Assembly (NCBI GenBank): GCA_036771375.1
Contig: DAIPHL010000150.1
Coordinates: forward strand, 1 to 5,203
Reading direction: 5' to 3'
From: DAIPHL01 sp036771375
Lineage (GTDB): Bacteria > Synergistota > Synergistia > Synergistales > Synergistaceae
DNA: 5,203 nucleotides
Part shown: piece by piece, positions 1 to 4,917 of the stretch
How positions within the stretch are numbered: the first letter of the stretch is position 1
Layout of the letters: every line of letters starts with the position of its first letter
Notes under the pieces: model-generated
What the model was told of the DNA's origin: nothing
The model's input: only the letters and a program-made list of their open reading frames with translations
Databases searched by the model: none
Translations under genes and position numbers: made by a program

Positions 1-361
1 GGTCGGCGGGGCCCGGGAGCGCTCGTTGAGCCTTCGGCGGACCTCCTGTCGCCGCTTTTAAATTCCTCATCGGTCCGCCGGTCGGTTTTCATAAGGGGTG
101 CCGCGGTCTTTTGTCATACGGACTTGCTTTTGACGTCGAACACACCCGTTTCTCCCTCGTCGTTTCGAGGCATCCGGCACGGGAACGAGGCTGATAATCT
201 TCAATAACAGAAAAAACACCTCTAACCTACCGCGCGACGATTCTTTTATCGGCGGGAATTCGACTGGAGGAGATCATCCGAAAGAGATGATATACCATAC
301 GATAAAATAAAAAAAGGTGATGTCAGGCGTAATTTCTTGTCCAAGGGGTTTGGCCACAAAG
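1..361. other. Left intergenic stretch, no gene recognised
   Basis: No convincing coding region is seen on either strand. One plus-strand frame is open from the left edge to about 207, but its translation is rich in Ser, Arg and Pro and resembles no protein I know. Another frame entering from the left ends at the TAA at 59-61 and could be the tail of an upstream gene. A minus-strand frame from an ATG at 70-68 runs off the left edge after 23 codons. The stretch contains an inverted repeat (35-80), small repeats such as ATCATC/GATGAT (273-278 and 286-291), and an AT-rich patch (about 288-316) that includes an extended -10-like TGATATACC at 288-296. I recognise no RNA family here. Confidence 0.5.
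35..80. repeat. Inverted repeat, possible terminator hairpin
   Basis: CGGCGGACC at 35-43 is a perfect inverted copy of GGTCCGCCG at 72-80, giving a 9-bp GC-rich stem around a 28-base loop. On the plus strand it is followed by GTCGG and then TTTT at 86-89, so it could end a transcript arriving from the left. The TAA at 59-61 lies inside the loop. The long loop and the gap before the T-run make it a poor intrinsic terminator, so a regulatory hairpin is equally possible. Confidence 0.35.
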
Positions 362-392
362 AAAAAACCGCCCTGTCGCAGGCGGTTGATTT
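362..392 (-). terminator. Intrinsic terminator of the tRNA-Asn gene
   Basis: AACCGCC at 366-372 pairs with GGCGGTT at 381-387 in a 7-bp stem around an 8-base loop, which can close further by two pairs with one bulged C. Read on the minus strand, the stem lies just past the tRNA 3' end and runs into a string of T (complement of the A-run 362-367). On the plus strand it is followed by GATTTTT, so it may stop transcription from both sides. Confidence 0.8.
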
Positions 393-395
393 TTC

Positions 396-471
396 TGGCT
401 CCTCGGCGAGGACTCGAACCTCGAACCTAGTGGTTAACAGCCACCCGCTCTGCCGGTTGAGCTACCGAGGA
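396..471 (-). tRNA. tRNA-Asn (anticodon GUU)
   Basis: The minus strand folds as a complete 76-base cloverleaf. The acceptor stem pairs TCCTCGG (471-465) with CCGAGGA (406-400). The D stem is GCTC/GAGC, the anticodon stem GGTGG/CCACT with one G-U pair, and the T stem CGAGG/CCTCG around a normal TTCGAGT loop. The seven-base anticodon loop CTGTTAA puts GTT (438-436) at positions 34-36, reading Asn codons AAC and AAU. The discriminator base is G (399) and the 3' CCA is encoded (398-396). The variable region is five bases. A GUU anticodon is one of the four GUN anticodons that normally carry queuosine at position 34, which fits the queH gene downstream. The gene appears to be a single-tRNA unit with its own promoter and terminator. 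Confidence 0.97.
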
Positions 472-486
472 ATCCGATACATAAGA

Positions 487-514
487 TTTCAAGCGGCAGG
501 ACGCCGGCTTGAAA
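487..514 (-). other. Hairpin in the tRNA-Asn 5' leader
   Basis: TTTCAAGC (487-494) pairs perfectly with GCTTGAAA (507-514). The stem continues with GGC (495-497) to GCC (503-505) past one bulged G (506), leaving a five-base loop. It sits between the predicted tRNA promoter and the tRNA 5' end, so it would be in the leader removed by RNase P. No T-run follows on either strand, so it is not an ordinary terminator. A processing or stability signal is the likely role, but this is inference. Confidence 0.5.
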
Positions 515-528
515 ACCCGACGTGCAGT

Positions 529-556
529 ATCCTAACATATTTTTCGAGCCTGTCAA
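529..556 (-). promoter_or_regulatory. Sigma-70-type promoter of tRNA-Asn
   Basis: On the minus strand the -35 box is a perfect TTGACA (556-551). After a 16-base AT-rich spacer comes the -10 box TAGGAT (534-529), preceded by TG one base upstream, as in an extended -10 element. Transcription would start near 522, leaving a leader of about 50 bases before the tRNA at 471. The perfect -35 plus extended -10 fits a strong stable-RNA promoter. Confidence 0.75.
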
Positions 557-731
557 GAGAAGGCGCTCCTTCCCCTCCTCGCCGGGCCGGGACGTGTCGC
601 CCCGCAAATTTCGTGTCGATTTTGCATTTCGAAGGTGCGCGGGATTTCGTCGGTTGCATGGCGCAGCGGCTCCATCGGGCGTCGTGTGGACGGGAGACGA
701 GTCATTTTCAAGGATAAGCGAAAATTCCGAG

Positions 732-740
732 TGATATTAT
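732..740 (+). promoter_or_regulatory. Possible extended -10 promoter for htrA
   Basis: TGATATTAT contains TATTAT (735-740, five of six matches to TATAAT) with TG one base upstream, the extended -10 form. No good -35 box lies 16-18 bases upstream. It would give a leader of about 50 bases before the start codon at 797. I see no sigma-E-type or heat-shock (CIRCE-like) element here. Confidence 0.35.
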
Positions 741-781
741 CAAGGCGGCGTAGTAATATTTCCCTGTCTGCTGGGATTTGT

Positions 782-788
782 GGAGGAG
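782..788 (+). promoter_or_regulatory. Ribosome binding site deciding the htrA start
   Basis: GGAGGAG lies 8-10 bases before the ATG at 797. This fixes the start there rather than at the in-frame upstream codons reaching back to 635, and it places a membrane or signal segment right at the N-terminus as expected for this family. Confidence 0.85.
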
Positions 789-796
789 TGATTTTC

Positions 797-2266
797 ATGT
801 CAAAGAGCAATAAAGTTTTAATCGGGATTATCTTCCTGCTTCTCGTCGCGCTCTCCCTTTCGTTGTCGGGGCATTTCCTGTTGACCAGGAACGGAAACGC
901 GCAGCCCGAGACGGAGCGTACCGCAAAGGCGACGGGAAGCGATTTCTATACGCAGAACCCCATTGCGAAGATCGCAAGAGAGTGTTCGCCAGCGGTCGTG
1001 AACATCGATACCGTCACGTTGGTCAAGCAGAATCCCTTCCCCTTCGGAAACGATCCGTTTTTCAAGGAGTTTTTCGGAGAGGGCTTCGGAGGGCCGGTCC
1101 AGGAGAGAACCGTTCCCGTCCCCGCCAAGGGCTCCGGCTTCATCGTGGACAAGGCGGGCTATATCCTGACCAACAACCACGTGGTCGAGAACGCCAGCAA
1201 GATCACGGTCACCCTGTTGGACGGACGTCACTTCAACGCGAAGCTGGTCGGGAGGGATCCCACCTTCGATCTCGCGGTGATCCAGATAAAGGCCTCGAAC
1301 CTTCCGACGCTTCCGCTCGGGGATTCCGATGCGGCCGAGGTCGGAGAGTGGGTCGTGGCGATCGGCAATCCGCTCGGTTTCGAGAATACGGTCACGGCGG
1401 GCGTCATCTCCGGGAAGAACCGGACGCTCCAGGACAGCGGCGTGAACTTCCAGGGCATCATACAGACGGACGCCGCGATCAACCCCGGCAACAGCGGCGG
1501 CCCGCTGATCGACCTGAACGGACAGGTCGTCGGCATCAACAACGCCATCGTCCGGGGGGCCCAGAGCATGGGTTTTGCGGTCCCCATCAACATGGCGAAA
1601 CAGATCATGGATGATTTGATCAAACACGGCGAGGTCAAACGGGGTTGGATGGGCGTCCTGGTCCAGACGATCACGCCGGCCTTTGCCGAGACGTATCGGA
1701 TCCCGACCGGCGAGGGCGCGGTGATCTCGGATATCGTGAGGGGTTCTCCCGCGGAGAAGGCCGGTTTTCGCCGGGGCGACGTCGTCGTCGGTATAGACGG
1801 GAAAAAGGTGAAATCCAGCCAGGATGTCGTGCTCTACGTCCGTAACAAACTGATGGGCGAGACGGTCAGCCTCGAGATATACCGGGACGGTAGGAAAGAG
1901 ACGATCAAGGTGAAGCTCGGGGAAATCCCGGGCAAGGGAGACGCGCCGAAGGCCTCCAGGACGCCGGATTCCGGGCGCAGCCCCAGGGAGTCCACCCGCA
2001 TCGGTGCGACGGTGAGCGAGATCACGCCGGAGCTTCGGGAGCTCTACGGGCTTTCGTCCGAGGAGGGGCTCGTCGTCACCTCGGTCGAGCGTTCCTCGAT
2101 CGCGGGCGAGCTGGGACTGCAGCAGGGAGACCAGATTCTGGAGGTCAATCGTAAAAAGGTGACGACCGTTTCGGATTGGGAATCGATCATGGACAGAGGG
2201 CCGAAGACCTTCGTGCTGCTCGTCCAGCGGGAGGGACAGACGCTCTTCTTCACGTACAAGAAGTAA
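797..2266 (+). CDS. htrA: HtrA/DegP-family periplasmic serine endoprotease
   Basis: The 489-residue product is a complete HtrA (Do/DegP-like) protease, the ATP-independent quality-control enzyme that degrades or holds misfolded envelope proteins. Residues 7-29 form one hydrophobic segment after a short basic start. It may be a cleaved signal (possible site after Ala35) or a membrane anchor. The trypsin-like domain (about 50-275) carries the triad His128 (in TNNHVVENA), Asp158 (in DPTFDLAV) and Ser233 (in NPGNSGGPL). A Phe/Gly-rich segment at 79-100 matches the regulatory LA loop of DegP/DegQ. Two PDZ domains follow, at about 283-376 and 402-487, joined by a charged Pro/Ser linker (378-400). 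Two PDZ domains and the length of about 490 match the DegP/DegQ class rather than single-PDZ DegS. All catalytic residues are present. It is probably transcribed alone, with a 241-base gap before the next gene. DegP and DegQ cannot be told apart from sequence alone, so the symbol is generic. Confidence 0.95.
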   Translation: MSKSNKVLIGIIFLLLVALSLSLSGHFLLTRNGNAQPETERTAKATGSDFYTQNPIAKIARECSPAVVNIDTVTLVKQNPFPFGNDPFFKEFFGEGFGGPVQERTVPVPAKGSGFIVDKAGYILTNNHVVENASKITVTLLDGRHFNAKLVGRDPTFDLAVIQIKASNLPTLPLGDSDAAEVGEWVVAIGNPLGFENTVTAGVISGKNRTLQDSGVNFQGIIQTDAAINPGNSGGPLIDLNGQVVGINNAIVRGAQSMGFAVPINMAKQIMDDLIKHGEVKRGWMGVLVQTITPAFAETYRIPTGEGAVISDIVRGSPAEKAGFRRGDVVVGIDGKKVKSSQDVVLYVRNKLMGETVSLEIYRDGRKETIKVKLGEIPGKGDAPKASRTPDSGRSPRESTRIGATVSEITPELRELYGLSSEEGLVVTSVERSSIAGELGLQQGDQILEVNRKKVTTVSDWESIMDRGPKTFVLLVQREGQTLFFTYKK

Positions 2267-2507
2267 AGGAGCGATCGGCAGGACTCGTTCGGCCGCAACG
2301 GGGCTCCTCCTCGACGCCGGAAGACGGATTTTCGAGCCCTTCTCTGGTTTTATCGGAGTGATTGCGATAAGATGGGTGGAGGCGATCGAAAGGGAAGGTC
2401 CGGTCTCCGGTGGTGGAGGGGTCCCCTTTTCTTTGCGATGTCGATCGAACGTTTCGGGAAGGGAGATTACGCGGTGTCATGAGCTCGTATTGTAAGCGGA
2501 GTCCGGT
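2267..2507 (+). other. Gene-free gap with palindromes, possible trmI leader
   Basis: No reading frame here looks protein-like. Two hairpins near the left end exclude each other: AGGAGC (2267-2272) with GCTCCT (2303-2308), and GGGCTC (2301-2306) with GAGCCC (2334-2339). The second is followed by a T-rich but interrupted stretch, so it may be a weak htrA terminator. Further on are a perfect TTATCG-N9-CGATAA repeat (2350-2370), an 8-base direct repeat CGATCGAA (2383-2390 and 2442-2449), and a possible 10-bp stem with two G-U pairs (2389-2398 with 2425-2434). I find no convincing -35/-10 pair for trmI, though TAAGAT at 2368-2373 is a weak -10 candidate. Confidence 0.4.
2350..2370. repeat. Perfect inverted repeat TTATCG-N9-CGATAA
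   Basis: Two 6-base arms (2350-2355 and 2365-2370) are separated by nine bases. The arms are AT-containing in otherwise GC-rich DNA, and the right arm overlaps a possible -10 box (TAAGAT, 2368-2373). This would suit an operator for the downstream operon, but a repeat of this size can arise by chance. Confidence 0.25.
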
Positions 2508-3353
2508 GTGGATCGGAAGATGTTGAAGGCGGGGGATCTGGTCTTTCTCTGGTCTCCTCACAAGGGGGACAGCTTTCTGGTTCGCCTCAATCCGGGCTCT
2601 ACGCAGGGAAGCCAATTGGGACAGATGAAGCACGACGACATCATCGGCATGGCGTACGGCGACGTCATCCATACGAACATCGGAAATCCCTTTTTCATCC
2701 TGCGCCCGTCGGTGGGCGAGTACACCCGCAGGATAAAACGCCAGACCCAGGTCGTCTTTCCGAAGGACAGCGGTTTTATCATACAGCACCTCAATTTCGG
2801 GCCGGGTTCCACGGTCGTCGAGTGCGGGACCGGTTCCGGCGGGCTCACGTCAATTTTTGCCCACTTCGTGGGAGACCTTGGCCGCGTGATCAGCTACGAC
2901 AGGCGGGAAGAGTTCTCGAAGCTGGCGGAGAGCAACACCGAGAGGTGGGGGGTCCGCCATCGGGTGGAGTTCAAGGTACGCGATCTCGGCCTCGGCTTCG
3001 ACGAACGCGACGCGGACGCCGTTTTCCTGGACGTGCGCAATCCCTGGGATTACATGAAAATCGCCCACGAGGCGCTGGCGTGGGGGCATCACATCGGAAT
3101 TCTGGTGCCGACGTTCAATCAGATCGAAAGGACGTTGGAGGCGCTTGCCGAGTACAATTTCGTGGATATCCAGGTATTGGAGCTCCTGATGCGTTATCTG
3201 AAGACCGATCCGAGACGGATCAGGCCGGACGATACCATGACGGCTCACACCGGTTTTCTGATCTTCGCGGCGAAAGCGAGGCCATTGCCCCGCGCCGCGG
3301 CGGAGCCCGTTCGAAACAACGAGCCTTCCGGTGAAGCGGCTTGCGCACAATGA
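2508..3353 (+). CDS. trmI: tRNA (adenine-N1)-methyltransferase TrmI
   Basis: The 281-residue product is a class I SAM-dependent methyltransferase of the TrmI/Trm61 family, which makes m1A at positions 57/58 of the tRNA T-loop, normally as a homotetramer. The N-terminal domain (about 5-65) is the small beta region typical of the family. Tyr72 and KRQTQVVFPKD (77-87) match its linker motif. The Rossmann domain has motif I VVECGTGSGG (103-112), acidic motif II YDRREEF (130-136) and motif IV FLDVRNPWDY (173-182), whose Asp175 corresponds to the catalytic Asp of the LD-x-x-x-PW motif. The end signature RPDDTMTAHTGFLIFAAK (239-256) is characteristic. About 25 residues after it form an Ala/Pro-rich tail that looks disordered. 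The GTG start at 2508 is chosen because GGAG (2498-2501) lies six bases upstream and an in-frame TAA sits at 2493. ATG at 2520 is the only near alternative. The stop overlaps queH by ATGA. Confidence 0.92.
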   Translation: MDRKMLKAGDLVFLWSPHKGDSFLVRLNPGSTQGSQLGQMKHDDIIGMAYGDVIHTNIGNPFFILRPSVGEYTRRIKRQTQVVFPKDSGFIIQHLNFGPGSTVVECGTGSGGLTSIFAHFVGDLGRVISYDRREEFSKLAESNTERWGVRHRVEFKVRDLGLGFDERDADAVFLDVRNPWDYMKIAHEALAWGHHIGILVPTFNQIERTLEALAEYNFVDIQVLELLMRYLKTDPRRIRPDDTMTAHTGFLIFAAKARPLPRAAAEPVRNNEPSGEAACAQ

Positions 3354-3919
3354 ACGCCGGACGGCTTCTGCTCCACGTCTGCTGTGCGCCGGACGCGACC
3401 GTCCCATGGCCCGTCTTGCTCGACGAAGGATACGACGTGACCGGTTTCTTTTACGGGAACAACATCCATCCCGAGGACGAGTGGCGATCGAGGCGCGATG
3501 CCTGTACGCGCCTTGCCGCCGTGCTCGAAGAGGCGTTGGTCGTTCTTCCCTACGAGCCGGACGCCTGGTTTGACGGCCTCGAAGGCCTCGAGGACGAGCC
3601 GGAGGGCGGAGCCCGTTGTGCGCTCTGCTTCGAAAAACAACTCTCGTCCGCTGCGAAATACGCGCGAGAACACGGCTTCGCCTCCTTTTGCACCACGTTG
3701 ACGATCAGCCCCCACAAAGACGTCGCGCTCATCGACGGAATCGGACGGAAAATCGGCGGAGAGAGTGGAATCGAATGGCTTTCCAGGGTCTGGAGAAAGA
3801 ACGGCGGGTTCGGGATATCCGTTCAAAGAAGCCGGGATTTGGGTCTATACAGGCAGAGCTACTGCGGCTGTTCCTATAGCGTCTTGCGTAAAGGGGGTGG
3901 CAATTCTGTGCGGTCTTGA
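3350..3919 (+). CDS. queH: Epoxyqueuosine reductase QueH
   Basis: The 189-residue product matches QueH (formerly DUF208), the cobalamin-independent enzyme that reduces epoxyqueuosine to queuosine at position 34 of GUN-anticodon tRNAs. It replaces the unrelated QueG. Visible signatures are LLLHVCCAPD (6-15), FFYGNNIHPEDE (33-44), CALCFEKQL (90-98, a CxxC), TTLTISPHKD (115-124) and LGLYRQSYCGCSYS (165-178, a CxC). Cys11, Cys12, Cys90, Cys93, Cys172 and Cys174 are all conserved positions and would hold the iron-sulfur cluster and nearby iron. Where many homologues read CCAPC, this one reads CCAPD, so Asp15 may be a metal ligand. The ATG at 3350 overlaps the trmI stop (ATGA). No strong ribosome binding site precedes it, which points to translational coupling. 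An in-frame TTG at 3341 would add three residues. Length is normal for the family. Confidence 0.93.
   Translation: MNAGRLLLHVCCAPDATVPWPVLLDEGYDVTGFFYGNNIHPEDEWRSRRDACTRLAAVLEEALVVLPYEPDAWFDGLEGLEDEPEGGARCALCFEKQLSSAAKYAREHGFASFCTTLTISPHKDVALIDGIGRKIGGESGIEWLSRVWRKNGGFGISVQRSRDLGLYRQSYCGCSYSVLRKGGGNSVRS
3891..3900 (+). promoter_or_regulatory. Strong Shine-Dalgarno-like site at the end of queH
   Basis: AAGGGGGTGG closely matches the full anti-Shine-Dalgarno complement AAGGAGGTGA. At normal spacing, the codons in the downstream gene's frame are ATT (3903) and CTG (3906), neither a usual start. GTG at 3897 is in frame but inside the site itself. The GTG at 3908 is in the queH frame, three codons from its stop. 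It may raise re-initiation on the next gene or mark an unusual start. Confidence 0.4.
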
Positions 3920-3935
3920 CGATTCCGAGGCCTGT

Positions 3936-4913
3936 TTGCCGGAGGGAAAGCTGTCGCCGGAAGCGCTCGCCCGGCATGTCTTTCGAAATTGCGGAACGAT
4001 GCGCCCCGAGGTGCTGGTCGGTCCCGCCGTGGGCGAAGACGCCTCCGTGATCCGCTGGCCCGAGGGCAAGCTGATGGTGTTTGCGTCCGATCCCATCGTC
4101 GGAGCCGCAAAGGGGGCCGGACGGCTCCTGGTTCGGGTCAACGTCAACGACGTCGCTTCGAAGGGAGCGGAGCCGGCGTTCATCGCGATCACCCTGATCT
4201 TGCCGCCGGCGATGGGGACGGCCTCCGTCTCGTCGATCATGCGGGAGATCCACGAAGAGTGTCTGGCAAACGGCATCGCGATCGTCGGAGGGCACACCGA
4301 ATTCAATGATCGCTATGCCCACCCCGTCCTGAACGCCGCGTTGATCGGTACCGCCGACAGGGTGTTCCGCGCGGACGACATCCGTGAGGGTGACGTGGTC
4401 TTCGTCTCCAAACACATCGGCATCGAGGGCATGGCGATTCTCGCGTCGGACAGACCGGATCTGCTCACGGAGGCGCTTGCACCCGAGGAGATCTCCGAGG
4501 TCGTTCGCTGGATGGACGAGACGTCCGTGCTCGTCGAATCTCGACTTCTGCGCGATCACGCCTCCTTCATGCACGATCCGACGGAGGGCGGTTTCTACGG
4601 CGGTCTCGGCGAGATCTGCCGACTCGCTTCACTGTCGGCGGAGATCGATCCGGACGCGATTCCTCTGCACCCCTACACGCGGAGGGCCTCCGAGGCCCTG
4701 GGGTTCGATCCCCTTCGCTTCGTCGCCTCGGGGAGCATGATGGCGGTCGTCCCTCCCGACGCGGCGGATGTGGTGGAACGTGCTTTCAAGGAAGCGCGGA
4801 TCGACATTGCGATGGTGGGACGAATGACGAAGGACACCGGCTCGCGGGACGACGCAAAATGGCGGGAGCCCCGGGAAGAGCTGTGGGCACTGTTGAAACG
4901 CGAGGGGATATAG
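3936..4913 (+). CDS. HypE/PurM-like AIR-synthase-fold protein, function unknown
   Basis: The product (about 325 residues) belongs to the AIR synthase-related superfamily, ATP-using dimeric enzymes that include PurM, ThiL, SelD and the hydrogenase maturation factor HypE. It is closest in feel to HypE. Counting from 3936, the N-terminal half has VGPAVGEDASVI (28-39), SDPIVGA (51-57), NVNDVASKGAEP (69-80) and GGHTEF (118-123), the acidic and glycine-rich ATP/metal site. The C-terminal half has FMHDPTEGGFYGGLGEI (211-227) and ASGSM (264-268). The protein ends WALLKREGI and lacks the C-terminal PR[IV]C cysteine on which HypE makes the cyanide ligand, so it is not a normal hydrogenase factor. No hydrogenase gene is nearby. 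The start is uncertain: TTG at 3936 has GAGG (3927-3930) five bases upstream and gives a family-like N-terminus, and GTG at 3897 or ATT/CTG at 3903/3906 are alternatives. It follows queH by 16 bases and precedes the peptidase by 4. Confidence 0.8.
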   Translation: MPEGKLSPEALARHVFRNCGTMRPEVLVGPAVGEDASVIRWPEGKLMVFASDPIVGAAKGAGRLLVRVNVNDVASKGAEPAFIAITLILPPAMGTASVSSIMREIHEECLANGIAIVGGHTEFNDRYAHPVLNAALIGTADRVFRADDIREGDVVFVSKHIGIEGMAILASDRPDLLTEALAPEEISEVVRWMDETSVLVESRLLRDHASFMHDPTEGGFYGGLGEICRLASLSAEIDPDAIPLHPYTRRASEALGFDPLRFVASGSMMAVVPPDAADVVERAFKEARIDIAMVGRMTKDTGSRDDAKWREPREELWALLKREGI

Positions 4914-4917
4914 GGGA

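Larger units (their letters stand above)
472..796. other. Divergent intergenic region between tRNA-Asn and htrA
   Basis: This 325-base region separates the leftward tRNA from the rightward protease gene. It holds the tRNA promoter and leader hairpin, the probable htrA promoter and the htrA ribosome binding site. Several frames are open through it, including an in-frame extension of the protease up to 635, but their translations are Arg/Ser-rich and protein-unlike, and none has a convincing ribosome binding site. I see no separate gene. Confidence 0.6.

Noticed and set aside
1..70. Possible minus-strand gene start at ATG 70-68 running off the left edge
   Set aside because: Only 23 codons are visible, Pro/Ala-rich, with a weak ribosome binding site and the start codon next to the inverted repeat. 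This is too little to call.
337..717. Plus-strand open frame of 126 codons
   Set aside because: It runs through the terminator and antisense to the tRNA, with an unstructured, Arg/Ser-rich translation. It is an accidental open frame.
635..796. In-frame extension of the protease gene upstream of 797
   Set aside because: The translation is Arg/Ser-rich with no family match, there is a clear GGAGGAG site before ATG 797, and the hydrophobic segment should sit at the N-terminus.
818..1627. Long minus-strand open frame opposite htrA
   Set aside because: It is antisense to a gene with all its catalytic motifs. GC-rich codon use leaves the reverse frame open, and the product is Asp/Arg-rich without motifs.
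2418..2434. GGGGTCCCC followed by TTTTCTTT as an intrinsic terminator
   Set aside because: A one-base loop cannot form. The only alternative stem relies on G-U pairs and uses the T-run itself, so it is not a convincing terminator.
3729..4574. 281-codon minus-strand open frame opposite queH and the HypE-like gene
   Set aside because: It spans the junction of two well-supported genes and its translation has no recognisable motif.
4894..4913. Idea that the HypE-like protein is a normal hydrogenase maturation factor hypE
   Set aside because: The C-terminal PR[IV]C motif is missing and no hydrogenase or hyp genes are visible.
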